The notes: generated by a model not told the origin, from the sequence alone. Shown: positions 6,730-17,100, counted from the first letter of the stretch. The stretch is DNA of 64,000 nucleotides from Stenotrophomonas lactitubi (GCF_002803515.1 NZ_PHQX01000001.1:2914001-2978000), one strand, 5' to 3'. Translations and numbers: made by a program.

Positions 6730-9118
6730 TGAGGACGTTGAACCGTACCTGCGTCCAGGCGCCGTCTGCGGCCAGTGCGGTCAACGTATGAGCACCCGGA
6801 TCGGCGAACTCGCGCTGCATCAGCTGCGCACCGCGCGTCTGCGCGATCCAGCGGCCATCCAGCAGCCAATCCACGGCCTGCTCGCTGCCCAATGCGCGCA
6901 GCTGCAGGCGTACACCATGCTCAGCATTCGGCGCACGCGCCAGCGTCGCACCCTCGTTGAGGCCATCGATATGCAGGGCCACGCTGGCCTCGCGACCATC
7001 GTCGCGGCAGTCCGGCGACAACGCGGGAAGCCGTGAAGCATCGCGCGTGGCCTTGGGCAGCCAGGGTGACAACAGCGCCGGCCATCGCGCGATCTCGCGC
7101 GCGATTTCTTCATGCGGTGCGCTGCAGTCAGCCGATACCCGCAGGCCGGTGCGCGCGTCGGCCAGGTAACGTTGACGACCGGGCTGCCAACGCCGCGCAT
7201 CGCGCTCCGGGAACGTGGGCGGCGCCGCGCCGTCCAGCAGGTAGGCCGACAGGCGTCGCTGGCAGAGCTCGGTGGGCAACGCCTCGGCCAGTTCACCGGT
7301 CGGCCAGCAGATGTCCGCCTCGGTCACGCTGGCTGGCATCGGCGCGGCCGCCGCATCGCCGCGCTGGCGCGGCAGGCTGTCGACCACTTCGAACATCAGC
7401 GGCAACGCCGTGACCGCACCGTACTGGCCCGGCAAGGGCGTGCCATCGGGCCGCCCCACCCACACACCCACGGTGTAGTGGCGGGTACTGCCGATCGCCC
7501 ACGCATCGCGGTAGCCATAGCTGGTGCCGGTCTTCCAGGCCACGCGCGGCCGCCCGCCAACATCGAACGTACCAACGCCATAGCCCGGGCGCGGGTTCGA
7601 TTCCAGCATCTCGCGCACGATCCAGCTGGCACCGGGCGACGCCAGCCGGCGCTCGATCATCGGTTCGTCATCGGTGTAGCGCACGCGGCCGGCAATGCCG
7701 TTGCGATTGAGTGCGGCAAACGCACCGACCAGGTCTTCCAGGCGCGCGCCGGTGCCGCCAAGAATCAGCGACAGATTCGGCGAGCTGCCCGGCGGGAAAC
7801 GCAGCTGGATGCCGGCGTGCGACAGGCGCGCGGCAAAGCGTGCAGCACCCACCCGCTGCAGCAGATCCACCGACGGCACGTTCAGCGACAGACGCAAGGC
7901 ACTGGCAGCGCTGATCGGTCCGTTGAAGGCCATGTCGAAGTTGCCTGGCCGGTAGTTGCCGAAACTCTGCGGCGCATCCACCAGCAGGCTCTCGGAATGG
8001 ATCAGGCCATCATCGAGTGCCATCGCGTACAGGAACGGCTTCAGCGTGGAGCCTGGGGAACGCCAAGCCTGCACCATGTCCACGTGACCCAGCCGCTGCC
8101 GATCACCGAACGACAGCGTGCCGACGTAGGCACGCGCCTGCAGGGTCTGGTTGTCGACCACCAGCAGCGCCGCCGAGGTGCGCTCGGGCAGCGTGGAGAA
8201 ATAGCTGGCCACGCGCTCTTCCAGGGTGCGCTGCAGGCCGATGTCGATGCTGCTCTGGATCCGCGCTTGCCCCGGATGCGCGGAGTGCAGCCGCTGGGCC
8301 AGCAGTGCGGCATGCAGCGGCGGGCGCAGCGAGCGTGCAACCACGTTCTCGATGCGCGCATCTTCCACTTCGTCCGGCGTCCACGCGTCGAGCTCGGCCA
8401 TGCGCGCCAGCACCTTGTCGCGTGCCTTCTGGGCCGCTTCAGGATGGCGGTCCGGGCGCAAGCGACTGGGCGCCTGTGGCAGCACCGCCAGCAGCGCGGC
8501 CTCGGCATGCGAAAGCTGCGCGGCCGGTTTGCCCAGATAGGCCCAGCTGGCCGCTTCCACACCCTCGATAGTGCCACCGTAGGGCGCGCGCTCCAGATAC
8601 AACGCAAGGATCTCGCGCTTGGACAGGTGTACTTCCAGCTGCACCGCACGCAGCATCTGCTTCAGCTTGCCCCAGGGGGTGCGTGTATGCGGATCCAGAA
8701 TGCGCGCGACCTGCATGGTCAGGGTCGAGCCACCGGAGACGATGCGGCCACCGCGCAGCAACTGCCCGCTGGCACGCAGAATCGCCAGCGGATTGATGCC
8801 CGGGTGCCGCCAGAACCAGCGATCCTCGTAGGTCAGCAGCGCCTGCAGGTACAGCGGCGAAACGCTGTCGACCGACGCCGGATAGCGCCACACGCCCTCG
8901 GCGTCGGCGAACGCACGCAACGGGCTGCCGTCAGCGGCAACCACCAGCGTGCTGGTGTCGCGCTGCTTCGGCAACGGTGGCGGAAAGACGAAATCCAGCA
9001 CCAGCAACAGCGCCAGCAATGCCGCGGTGCCCCAGCGCAGCCACGGCCACAGCGGTTGCAGCCGCTGCCGCAGGCGCGGCAGCCGCGTCTTCAGAGATCC
9101 CACCTTCATCCAAGGCAT
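6725..9118 (-). CDS. pbpC: Penicillin-binding protein 1C
   Basis: A 797-residue bifunctional peptidoglycan synthase. It has an N-terminal membrane anchor (about residues 27-48), then a GT51 glycosyltransferase domain with EDRWFWRHPGI and the GGSTLTMQ motif. The transpeptidase domain has SxxK (STLK, about residue 354), SxN (SLN, about 410) and KTG (about 529). A C-terminal PBP1C-specific domain completes it. PBP1C is paired with the alpha-2-macroglobulin YfhM in many proteobacteria, as here: pbpC follows it by 40 bp. A second ATG at 9109 is an alternative start. The stop codon TAG comes from a SMAG repeat end. Confidence 0.95.
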   Translation of the reverse strand: MPWMKVGSLKTRLPRLRQRLQPLWPWLRWGTAALLALLLVLDFVFPPPLPKQRDTSTLVVAADGSPLRAFADAEGVWRYPASVDSVSPLYLQALLTYEDRWFWRHPGINPLAILRASGQLLRGGRIVSGGSTLTMQVARILDPHTRTPWGKLKQMLRAVQLEVHLSKREILALYLERAPYGGTIEGVEAASWAYLGKPAAQLSHAEAALLAVLPQAPSRLRPDRHPEAAQKARDKVLARMAELDAWTPDEVEDARIENVVARSLRPPLHAALLAQRLHSAHPGQARIQSSIDIGLQRTLEERVASYFSTLPERTSAALLVVDNQTLQARAYVGTLSFGDRQRLGHVDMVQAWRSPGSTLKPFLYAMALDDGLIHSESLLVDAPQSFGNYRPGNFDMAFNGPISAASALRLSLNVPSVDLLQRVGAARFAARLSHAGIQLRFPPGSSPNLSLILGGTGARLEDLVGAFAALNRNGIAGRVRYTDDEPMIERRLASPGASWIVREMLESNPRPGYGVGTFDVGGRPRVAWKTGTSYGYRDAWAIGSTRHYTVGVWVGRPDGTPLPGQYGAVTALPLMFEVVDSLPRQRGDAAAAPMPASVTEADICWPTGELAEALPTELCQRRLSAYLLDGAAPPTFPERDARRWQPGRQRYLADARTGLRVSADCSAPHEEIAREIARWPALLSPWLPKATRDASRLPALSPDCRDDGREASVALHIDGLNEGATLARAPNAEHGVRLQLRALGSEQAVDWLLDGRWIAQTRGAQLMQREFADPGAHTLTALAADGAWTQVRFNVLR

Positions 9119-9124
9119 CCTGTG

Positions 9125-9152
9125 GGACGGGCCGCGCCGTCGCGGCCCGTCC
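9125..9152. promoter_or_regulatory. Perfect hairpin between yfhM and pbpC
   Basis: A 12-bp perfect stem with a 4-nt loop (GGACGGGCCGCG, CCGT, CGCGGCCCGTCC) occupies nearly all of the 40-bp gap between the yfhM stop and the pbpC start. No T run follows it on the minus strand, so it is not a clear terminator. It may affect pbpC translation or protect the transcript. Confidence 0.5.
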
Positions 9153-9158
9153 GCACGA

Positions 9159-12100
9159 TCACGGCTGTACCACCGTCAACGTGGTCGGGTTGCTGCGGCC
9201 GACGCCTCGCAGCTGCGGCCGGTACATGTCCTCCACCAGCGACGGCGGTACGGTGTAGGTACCCGGAGTGACCGCACGCACCAGGTAGAACACATTGGCC
9301 TTGCTGCCGCGCGAGAGCTTCAGCGCCGCCACGTAGCGGTCATCGCGGAACTCTTCGTGCTTGGTATCGGCCGCTTCGCTGCGGTCGCTGATGGTGATGC
9401 CATCCACCACCACGTCGGCCCACTGCTTGGCATCGCCCAGGTTGAGGTTCTCGATCTCCAGGCCTGCCGGCAGCAGGTCGGTCAGCAGCGCATCGGGCAT
9501 CTCGCTGTCGGCGGTGATGGTGACGCGTACGATCAGCGCTTCACCCTCCTTCAGCGGACGCGGCGACCACGGCTTGCCATCGGTGCCGAAGTAGCTGCGC
9601 TCCACGCCGATCACACTGTTGTCCGGCGCCGGTGCGCTGCGCGGAATGCCGGCCACATCGATGCTGGCGAACATCGGCGGCTGCCCCTGCGGCGTGAAGC
9701 GCACGCCTGCGGCCAGCTGCCCTGCATCGAAGTTGCGGCCAAACAGCTTGCGCTCGCCGATGGCCTCGGTGCTGCCACCGATCACCAGTTCGCCGGCCAC
9801 CAGTGCCTTCTGGTTGGCAGCCAACGCCTTGCCGAGGCGGGCGACGGCCACCTGTTCCTGCGTGCTCAGCCACATCCAGCCACTGTTGCGGCGCGCATCC
9901 AGGCCGCGGCCAAGATCGACCGCGCGTGCATCCCATGCCGGCTTGGCCAGCTTGTTTTCGTGGGTCAGCGCGATCATCAGCGCGTCGTCGCGCACGGCAC
10001 TGCCGTAGTCGCCGAAGTACGACGGGCGTTCGCTGCTGGACTTGGCGAAGCCGGCCGCAAGAGCAGCCTGGCCACGCTTGGCATCGCCCTGCAGCGACAG
10101 CGCCACGCCCAGGTGCACCAGCGACAGGCCACCCACGGCCTTGCTGCGTTCGTTGTCGTACAGCGTACGCAGAGTACCCAGCGGTGCGCGGTTGACGCGG
10201 GCCAGCACGTAACCCGAGTACGCCTGGTTGGCGAACTTCAGGCTTTCGCGCTTTTCCTGGCCGTAGAACTGGTTGCCACCGGACAGCAGGTCTTCGCTCA
10301 GGCGGTTCAGCGCCTTCTGCAGCACGTTGTCCGGCACCGCAAAACCACCGTCCTTGGCATCGAGCAGGAACTCGGCGATGTACGGCGTCAGCCACGGGTT
10401 CACGTAGCCGTCGTCACCCCACATCGAGAAGTTGCCGTTGGCCACCTGCATCGACGCCAGGCGACCGAACGCACCTTCCATTCGCTCGCGACGGGTCTTC
10501 GCGTCCAGGCCATCGGCGCCGAGCATGGACGACGTCGCCTGGTCCAGGATCAGCGCGGCGTAGCCCTTGCTGGTGGTCTGTTCGGCGCAGCCGTACGGGT
10601 AGTTCAGCGCGCCCTGCAGCGCGCTGGCGAACGGGATCGGTGGCAGCGGGCTGACCAGCAGGCGGGCATTGACCGATTCGGACATCAGCCCGTCCATCAG
10701 GCTGCCATCCAGGCTTACCGCCGCCAGCGGATCGAGCGTGCGCACCTGCGAGCGCAGCACCTGCGGCCACGCCGCGCGTACCGGCAGATCGTAGCGGCGG
10801 TCGGCCTTGAAGCCGTTGCCATCCACGCGCACGCGCACCTTGGCCACGCTGTGGCCCTCGCGCGCCGACAATGGGAAGCTCAACGTGGTCTTGGCATCGG
10901 CATTGAGCTGCACGCTGCGCGTGCCTTCGCTCAGGCTGAGCGGGCCTTCGCTGTCCACGCGCACGTTGAACTGACCCGGCTTGCCGGTGAAGTTCTGCAC
11001 GTCCAGGGTCACCGTACTGCGGTCACCCGGGGCGAGCACGCGCGGCATGCTGGCCTCGGCCAGGATCGGCGCGCGCACGATGGTTTCCACATCGCGCTTG
11101 CCGTACTGGTCATCGCTGTAGACCAGCGCTGACACGCGCAGGGTGCCATTGAAATCCGGCACCTTCAGGCGGATGCGGGCAATGCCCTTGGCATCGAGCT
11201 GCACCGGGCCGGAGAACAGGTCCACGGTCTGCACGCGCGCGGTCGGCCGCTTGGCCTGCGGCAACGCCTGCAGTGCCATGTCGCCACCGAACTTCAGCTT
11301 GCCACTGCTGCCGTCGAAGCTCTCGATCACCCGGCTGTAGATGTCATAGGCATCGATGCCGAGGCGACGCTGGGCGAAGAAGTGCGCGCCGGCATCGGGC
11401 ACCGGGAAGCGGGTGATGTTGAGAATGCCCACGTCCACGGCCGAAACAGTGACGTGCGCGGTCTTGCCGGCCAGCTGCGGTGCGCTGACCGTCACCGGCA
11501 GGTCCTGCTCCGGTCGCATCTGCTTGGGTGCGGCCAGGCCGACGGCCACCGTGCGGCCCTTGCGGTCCATCGGCACGTGCACCACACCCACCGCTCGAGC
11601 CGGGGTGATCTTGCTCGGCGCACTGCCACCGCGGAACACCAGGGCGGTGATGTAGACGTCGTGGCGCTCCCAATCGGCAGTGACCGGGATCTTGTAGGTG
11701 GCACCGGGCTTGGCGTCGATGTCCTGCACGTACAGCATGCGGTCGGTCTCGACCATCAGCACGCCCTTGCCGGCGTGCGGCGGGGTCACCGTCACTTCCA
11801 GGGTATCGCCGGCCTTGTAGCCGGTCTTGTCCAGGCCCAGCTTGACCTTGTCCGGGCGGGCATCGAGGCCACGGTTGTCATCGCCCCAGCTCCAGCCGGC
11901 GCGGAACGGATAGCGGCTGGTCAGGCCGGTGGACGGATCGAACACGTCCACCCGGTACTCACCCCACTCCACCGGGAAGTCGAAGGCGACCGCGCTGCCG
12001 CCCGCATCGACGGTACGGGTTTCCTTGTTCTCGAAACGGCGGGTGAAATCGTAATCCCAGCGGTTGTCGTTGAAGGTCCAGTGGTAGTCGCGCAGCTCGC

Positions 12101-14066
12101 GCACCAGGGTGATCTTCAGGCCCTTGGCCGGCTGCGGCTTGCCGTCCGCATCCACACGCATCAGTTCAAAGCGCGCGTTGCCGTTGGAATCAGCGCCGTC
12201 GTCCGGGTTGAACAACGGGCGCACGCCGACCAGTGCGGCGGCCGGCCACACCACCCGCTTCAGGGTGCGGGTGACCGTGCGGCCACCGGTTTCATACAGG
12301 CTGCCGGACAGCACCACCGCGATCGGCGCCTTCGCCTTGGTCGCTTCTTCCGGCAACGACACATCTTCGCGCAGCTGGCCATTGGCCGGCAGCGTGGTAT
12401 CGATCACATCCTTGGCTTCGCGCGGCAGCTGCAGGGTCGGGTCGCCGAAGAAGTAACCCGGCAGCCCCTCCACCGGCTTCTGTTCGGCGGCCACCGCCAT
12501 GCGCGCGGTGAAGCGGTTGCCATCGGCTGGGGCACCATACAGATAGGCACCGTTGGCCTGCAGACGCAGATCTTCGCCCGGCTTCAGCGTTTTCTGGGTG
12601 CTGTCCAGGTCCAGCTTCATGCGCTCGGGCAGGAACTCCTCGATGCGCAGGGTCATGCCCTGGATCGCTTCCTTGCTGGCCGGGTCGGTGCGGAACTCGA
12701 CCTGCCAGCGCCCGGTCGGCGCCTCGGCGGGAATGGTCTGCTCGAAATTGATGTAGCCCTGTTCGCCCGGTTGCACGCGGGTTTCGCGGAAGGTCTTGCC
12801 GTCGGGCTGCTTCAGGCGCAGGAACACCGGCTGACTCTTCACCGGCTTGCCATCGTTGTCACGCAGCAGCGCCGACAGGCGCACCGTCTCACCCGGGCGG
12901 TACAGGTCGCGGCCCGACCAGGCGTAGACATCGAACCAGGCGTTGTCACGGCCGGCCACGGCGAACTCGCTCAGGTCCAACGCGGGCTGGTTGAAGGGCA
13001 GGAAGCTGGTGTCCTTGCCGCTGCTGGCCACCAGCACGTGGGTGGCGTCCAGGGTGTAGTTCAGCAGCGCATTGCCGTTGCTGTCGGTGCTGCCCTTCAG
13101 CACCACCTCGCCCTTGGCATCGAGCACGCGAAGGTCGATACCCTTCAGCGATGCACCGTCCTTGAGCGCGGCGGTGTGTACGAACAGCTTGTCCTTGTAC
13201 GCGCGGGTGTGCAGGCCGATGTCGCTGACCGAGAAGAAGGCGGTATCGAACTCGCCCTCGTAATCACCGGTGCGCTTGAGCAGGGCGAAATACAGGCCCG
13301 GCTCCTGCAGCTCCTTGATGTCCTGGGTCGGCAGGTAGGTCAGCACCCGCTCGTTCTGCTTGCCACCCAGAATGAAACGGTTGACGTAGACCGGCTCGGC
13401 CAGCTTGTTGATCGGGCTGCGCTCGTAGTCGCTGCTCAGTTCCCAGCTGCCACGGCGACCGCCGCGCTGGTACTGGCTGAAGAAGGTCGGCAGGTCCTTT
13501 TCGCGCACGCGCAGGAACTCGACATCGACTTCCGGCACGTTCACCGACACCACCGGCAGGCCACGGCTGTCCTTGGCCGGCAGCACGCTGCCCTGCGACG
13601 CAAAACCGGCCACCGGCTTCAGCTCGCCGCTGAACACCTTCTGCTTCAGTTCCTTGCCCAGGCGGCTGCCATCGGCGGCCAGCAGGTCCGGCGAGACGAC
13701 CAGACTGAATTCCTTGCCGGCTTCGACGAACGGGTAGCGCAGGGTCAGGCCGTCATCGGACAGGGTCCAGCTGCTGTCATCGTTGCCGACCTTCTCTTCA
13801 AAGCGCACCAGCTTGTCGAAGTCCTGGGTGCCGACCAGCGGGCGCGAGAACTCCAGCGCCAGCGACAGGCCTTCACTCTTCTGGTCCGGGTAGGCACGCA
13901 GCAGGGTGAACTCCTTCACCTGCTCGGCCTTGGTGGCGATGGCCTCGCCGCTGGCCTTGGGCAGCTGCCCGCTGTCGTTGCGGCAACCGGCCAGGCCCAG
14001 CAACAGGCCTCCTGCCAGCAAAGCTGCCGTCCATCCCCACCGCATCCGCCGTGCCGGACCGCTCAT
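9159..14066 (-). CDS. yfhM: Bacterial alpha-2-macroglobulin lipoprotein (YfhM type)
   Basis: A 1635-residue protein, close to E. coli YfhM (1653 aa). A lipoprotein signal with lipobox LAGC places the modified cysteine at about residue 28. The body is a chain of macroglobulin domains with a thioester site CAEQ at residues 1160-1163, preceded by PYG, and an alpha/alpha toroid domain after it. These proteins are thought to trap attacking proteases in the periplasm by covalent thioester capture and conformational change. Partnership with PBP1C suggests defence when the cell wall is breached. It is the first gene of the leftward yfhM-pbpC unit. Confidence 0.95.
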   Translation of the reverse strand: MSGPARRMRWGWTAALLAGGLLLGLAGCRNDSGQLPKASGEAIATKAEQVKEFTLLRAYPDQKSEGLSLALEFSRPLVGTQDFDKLVRFEEKVGNDDSSWTLSDDGLTLRYPFVEAGKEFSLVVSPDLLAADGSRLGKELKQKVFSGELKPVAGFASQGSVLPAKDSRGLPVVSVNVPEVDVEFLRVREKDLPTFFSQYQRGGRRGSWELSSDYERSPINKLAEPVYVNRFILGGKQNERVLTYLPTQDIKELQEPGLYFALLKRTGDYEGEFDTAFFSVSDIGLHTRAYKDKLFVHTAALKDGASLKGIDLRVLDAKGEVVLKGSTDSNGNALLNYTLDATHVLVASSGKDTSFLPFNQPALDLSEFAVAGRDNAWFDVYAWSGRDLYRPGETVRLSALLRDNDGKPVKSQPVFLRLKQPDGKTFRETRVQPGEQGYINFEQTIPAEAPTGRWQVEFRTDPASKEAIQGMTLRIEEFLPERMKLDLDSTQKTLKPGEDLRLQANGAYLYGAPADGNRFTARMAVAAEQKPVEGLPGYFFGDPTLQLPREAKDVIDTTLPANGQLREDVSLPEEATKAKAPIAVVLSGSLYETGGRTVTRTLKRVVWPAAALVGVRPLFNPDDGADSNGNARFELMRVDADGKPQPAKGLKITLVRELRDYHWTFNDNRWDYDFTRRFENKETRTVDAGGSAVAFDFPVEWGEYRVDVFDPSTGLTSRYPFRAGWSWGDDNRGLDARPDKVKLGLDKTGYKAGDTLEVTVTPPHAGKGVLMVETDRMLYVQDIDAKPGATYKIPVTADWERHDVYITALVFRGGSAPSKITPARAVGVVHVPMDRKGRTVAVGLAAPKQMRPEQDLPVTVSAPQLAGKTAHVTVSAVDVGILNITRFPVPDAGAHFFAQRRLGIDAYDIYSRVIESFDGSSGKLKFGGDMALQALPQAKRPTARVQTVDLFSGPVQLDAKGIARIRLKVPDFNGTLRVSALVYSDDQYGKRDVETIVRAPILAEASMPRVLAPGDRSTVTLDVQNFTGKPGQFNVRVDSEGPLSLSEGTRSVQLNADAKTTLSFPLSAREGHSVAKVRVRVDGNGFKADRRYDLPVRAAWPQVLRSQVRTLDPLAAVSLDGSLMDGLMSESVNARLLVSPLPPIPFASALQGALNYPYGCAEQTTSKGYAALILDQATSSMLGADGLDAKTRRERMEGAFGRLASMQVANGNFSMWGDDGYVNPWLTPYIAEFLLDAKDGGFAVPDNVLQKALNRLSEDLLSGGNQFYGQEKRESLKFANQAYSGYVLARVNRAPLGTLRTLYDNERSKAVGGLSLVHLGVALSLQGDAKRGQAALAAGFAKSSSERPSYFGDYGSAVRDDALMIALTHENKLAKPAWDARAVDLGRGLDARRNSGWMWLSTQEQVAVARLGKALAANQKALVAGELVIGGSTEAIGERKLFGRNFDAGQLAAGVRFTPQGQPPMFASIDVAGIPRSAPAPDNSVIGVERSYFGTDGKPWSPRPLKEGEALIVRVTITADSEMPDALLTDLLPAGLEIENLNLGDAKQWADVVVDGITISDRSEAADTKHEEFRDDRYVAALKLSRGSKANVFYLVRAVTPGTYTVPPSLVEDMYRPQLRGVGRSNPTTLTVVQP

Positions 14067-14147
14067 GTCGTCACTCCTTGATCGAGGTGCCCATTATAGG
14101 GCCGCCGCGTCAAGGCGTTGACGCCGGGCACCCGGTATCGGAAACGA

Positions 14148-14225
14148 GGTAGACGCCAACCTTGGTTGGCGCTGTCCGACACGCGCCCGCTGCCCGCCTT
14201 GTGCCAACCAAGGTTGGCATCTACC
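14148..14225. repeat. SMAG-type repeat, dimer
   Basis: Two GCCAACC/GGTTGGC palindromes face each other across about 36 bp, with GGTAG at the left edge and CTACC at the right edge. It lies in the 209-bp gap between the prpD stop and the yfhM start. Confidence 0.85.
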
Positions 14226-14275
14226 AGAGCAGGTCCAGCGCGGGTGCCCGGTGGAGCATCGGAACGGGCCCCGCC

Positions 14276-15736
14276 CTACCCCGGCAGGTACAGGTCCACA
14301 TAATCGGTCACCGGCATCGCCGCCAGCGCGACCGGATCCAGCGAGGCGGCCAGGATGCGCTGCTGCTGGGCAGTCGGGAAGCGGTGCGCCAGATGCCGGC
14401 GGAACTTGTCCATCAGCAGCGGGATACCCTCCTCGCGCCGGCGCGCGTGGCCCAGCGGGTACTCCACCAGCACCTCCGGCAGCGCGCTGCCATCACTGAA
14501 ACGCACACTCAGGCCGTTGGCGATGCTGCGCTTGTCGGGATCCAGGTAATCGGCGCTGAGCTGCGGGTCTTCATGGCAGGCCATCTTCGCCCGCAGCGTG
14601 TCGATGCGCGGATCGGCCGCCATGTCGTCCTCGTAGTCCTCGGCCACCAGCCGCCCATGCAGCAGCGCGATGGCTACCATGTACTGCACGCAGTGGTCGC
14701 GGTCGGCGGGGTTATGCAACGGGCCCTGCTTGTCGATGATGCGGATGCAGGCTTGCTGGGTACGGATCGCGATGTGCTCGATGTCCTCGACCTTCCGCCC
14801 CAGCGCGCGCAGCTGATGGTGCAGCAGGACCGCAGCCTCCACCGCTGTCTGCCCGTGGAACTCGGCCGGGAAGCTGATCTTGAACAGCAAGTTTTCCATC
14901 ACGTAGCTGCCGAAGGCGCGGCCGAGGGTCAGCGCCTGGCCATGCATCGATACCGCCTCGAAGCCCCAGGTCGGTGCACTGAGCACGCTGGGGTAGCCCA
15001 TCTCTCCGGTGGCGGCCATCAGCGCCAGGCGCACGCCACGGCTGGTCGCATCACCGGCTGCCCAGCTCTTGCGCGAGCCGGTGTTGGGCGCATGCCGGTA
15101 GGTGCGCAGCGCCTGCCCATCCACCCAGGCCAACGACACCGCATTGAGCATGCGCTCGCGGTCCAACCCGAGCATCTGCGCGACGACGGCGGTGGTGGCC
15201 ACCTTGACCAGCAGCACGTGGTCCAGGCCAACGCGGTTGAAGGAGTTCTCCAGCGCCAACACGCCCTGGATCTCGTGCGCCTTGATCATCGCCAGCAGCA
15301 CGTCGTGCACGGTCGGCGGCGGGCGTCGCAACGCGGCCGCATTGCGGCCGAGCCAGTCGGCTACGGCAAGGATGCCACCGAGGTTGTCCGAGGGGTGGCC
15401 CCATTCGGCGGCCAGCCAGGTGTCATTGAAATCCAGCCAGCGCACCATCGCGCCGATGTTGAAGGCCGCCTGCACCGGATCGAGCACGAAGTTAGTGCCA
15501 GGCACGCGTGCGCCGTTTGTCACACTGATGCCCGGCACCAGCGGTCCCAGCAGCTTGCTGCAGGCAGGGAAGGACAGCGCCTCCAGCCCGCAGCCAAGCG
15601 TGTCGAGCAGGCAGTGATGCGCGGTCTGGAACGCCAGCGGCGAATCGATGCGGGTGTCACGCACGTAGTCGACGATATCCATCAGCAGCGCATCCCAGGC
15701 TGCACGCGTGTTGGATGGGGTGTGATTCTCGGACAT
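14276..15736 (-). CDS. prpD: 2-methylcitrate dehydratase PrpD (MmgE/PrpD family)
   Basis: A 486-residue MmgE/PrpD-family protein. In the 2-methylcitrate cycle PrpD dehydrates 2-methylcitrate. Family hallmarks include LLDTLGCGLEAL near residue 30-40, WLDFNDTW near 93-100, and the RYHAPNTGSRKSW-like stretch near 200. The ATG at 15736 gives the expected MSENHTPSN-type start; an upstream in-frame ATG would translate part of the SMAG repeat. PrpD is normally redundant with AcnD-PrpF, yet both systems are present here. It is the last gene of the prp cluster, separated from prpF by a SMAG dimer, so readthrough may be reduced. Confidence 0.93.
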   Translation of the reverse strand: MSENHTPSNTRAAWDALLMDIVDYVRDTRIDSPLAFQTAHHCLLDTLGCGLEALSFPACSKLLGPLVPGISVTNGARVPGTNFVLDPVQAAFNIGAMVRWLDFNDTWLAAEWGHPSDNLGGILAVADWLGRNAAALRRPPPTVHDVLLAMIKAHEIQGVLALENSFNRVGLDHVLLVKVATTAVVAQMLGLDRERMLNAVSLAWVDGQALRTYRHAPNTGSRKSWAAGDATSRGVRLALMAATGEMGYPSVLSAPTWGFEAVSMHGQALTLGRAFGSYVMENLLFKISFPAEFHGQTAVEAAVLLHHQLRALGRKVEDIEHIAIRTQQACIRIIDKQGPLHNPADRDHCVQYMVAIALLHGRLVAEDYEDDMAADPRIDTLRAKMACHEDPQLSADYLDPDKRSIANGLSVRFSDGSALPEVLVEYPLGHARRREEGIPLLMDKFRRHLAHRFPTAQQQRILAASLDPVALAAMPVTDYVDLYLPG

Positions 15737-15776
15737 CGTCGATCTCCTCGTAGGTTTGCCAGGCCACGCCAGACCC

Positions 15777-15853
15777 GGTAGTCGCCAACCTTGGTTGGCG
15801 CGGACGTTCACCCGGCGCTGCCTTCTTCATGCCAACCAAGGTTGGCATCTACC
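15777..15853. repeat. SMAG-type repeat, dimer
   Basis: GGTAG and a GCCAACC/GGTTGGC stem face a second copy ending in CTACC. It lies between prpF and prpD within a presumed operon and may modulate distal expression. Confidence 0.85.
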
Positions 15854-15884
15854 GAAGCATGTGATGCCACCGCCGACCAGCCCA

Positions 15885-17063
15885 TCACTCGGCGGGCACC
15901 CGCACCTTGCCTTCCATCAGCACGCGGGCACTGCGGCTCATGATGGCCTTGGACACCGTCCACTGGCCGTCAACGCGTGCCGCCTGCGCACCCACGCGCA
16001 AGGTGCCCGACGGATGCCCGAAGGTAACAGCCTCGCGCTCGCCGCCACCGGCCGCACGATTGACCAGCGTGCCGGGGATTGCCGCGGCGGTACCGATCGC
16101 CACTGCAGCGGTGCCCATCATCGCGTGGTGCAGCTTGCCCATCGACAGCGCACGTGCATGCAGATCGATGTCCGCAGACGAAATCGCCTTGCCGCTGGAC
16201 GACACGTAGTCCTGTGCCGGAGCGACGAAAGCCACCTTCGGCGTGTGCTGGCGGGTGGCCGCATCTTCCAGCGTCTGGATCAGGCCCATGCGCAAGGCGC
16301 CATAGGCACGGATCTTCTCGAAGCGCTCCAGCGCCGCCTTGTCTTCATTGATCGCCGGCTGCAGTTCGGTGCCGGTGTAACCGAGGTCGGCAGCGTTGAG
16401 GAAAATGGTCGGGATGCCGGCAGTGATCATCGTGACCTCGAAACTGCCCACGCCCGGCACGTCCAGCGTATCGACCAGGTTGCCGGTGGGGAACATCGCG
16501 CCAGCATCACCATCGTCGGACGGATCAATGAATTCCAACTGGATCTCGGCCGCCGGGAAAGTCACCCCATCCAGCTCGAAATCGCCGATCTCCTGCACTT
16601 GCCCATCGCGCATCGGCACGTGGGCGATGATGGTCTTGCCGATGTTGGCCTGCCAGATGCGCACGGTGCACAGGCCATCGCGCGGCACCCGGGCCGGATC
16701 GATCAGGCCGTTGGCGATGGCGAACGGCCCGACAGCGGTGCTGAGATTGCCGCAGTTGCCGCTCCAGTCCACGAATGCCGTGCCGATCGACACCTGGCCG
16801 TACAGGTAATCCACGTCGTGGTCGGGCACCGAAGCGGTGGAAATGATCACGCACTTGCTGGTGCTGGACGTCGCGCCGCCCATGCCGTCGGTCTGCTTGC
16901 CATACGGGTCGGGCGAACCGATCACGCGCATCAGCAGCGCATCGCGCGCGGCGCCCGGCACCTGCACGGCTTCGGGCAGGTCCTGCAGGCGGAAGAACAC
17001 GCCCTTGCTGGTGCCGCCGCGCATGTAGGTGGCGGGAATACGGAGTTGCGGGAGGAAGGTCAT
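15885..17063 (-). CDS. prpF: PrpF, AcnD-associated aconitate isomerase
   Basis: A 392-residue protein with the start motif RIPATYMRGGTSKGVFF, diagnostic of the PrpF family (diaminopimelate-epimerase-like fold). It converts the trans-aconitate or 2-methyl-trans-aconitate product of AcnD to the cis isomer so the cycle can continue. Further conserved stretches are GMGGATSSTSKC (about residues 61-72) and SGNCGNLSTAVGPF (about 100-113). In most genomes prpF directly follows acnD; here two unrelated genes intervene. A GGAGGA ribosome site precedes the ATG. Confidence 0.95.
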   Translation of the reverse strand: MTFLPQLRIPATYMRGGTSKGVFFRLQDLPEAVQVPGAARDALLMRVIGSPDPYGKQTDGMGGATSSTSKCVIISTASVPDHDVDYLYGQVSIGTAFVDWSGNCGNLSTAVGPFAIANGLIDPARVPRDGLCTVRIWQANIGKTIIAHVPMRDGQVQEIGDFELDGVTFPAAEIQLEFIDPSDDGDAGAMFPTGNLVDTLDVPGVGSFEVTMITAGIPTIFLNAADLGYTGTELQPAINEDKAALERFEKIRAYGALRMGLIQTLEDAATRQHTPKVAFVAPAQDYVSSSGKAISSADIDLHARALSMGKLHHAMMGTAAVAIGTAAAIPGTLVNRAAGGGEREAVTFGHPSGTLRVGAQAARVDGQWTVSKAIMSRSARVLMEGKVRVPAE

Positions 17064-17100
17064 GAATAAAATTTCCTGTGTGCGTTGAAAGAATACTTGG

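Noticed and set aside
7112..9271. A 719-codon open frame antisense to pbpC
   Set aside because: It is a shadow of pbpC, which carries all penicillin-binding motifs on the opposite strand.
11382..14081. An 899-codon open frame antisense to yfhM
   Set aside because: It has the same composition artefact and no recognisable domain; yfhM on the other strand has a lipobox and a CAEQ thioester.
14276..14278. prpD stop codon as a third case supplied by a GTAG repeat
   Set aside because: The stop lies in GGTAG sequence but is 50 bp from the SMAG dimer edge, with no paired stem around it; this is likely chance.
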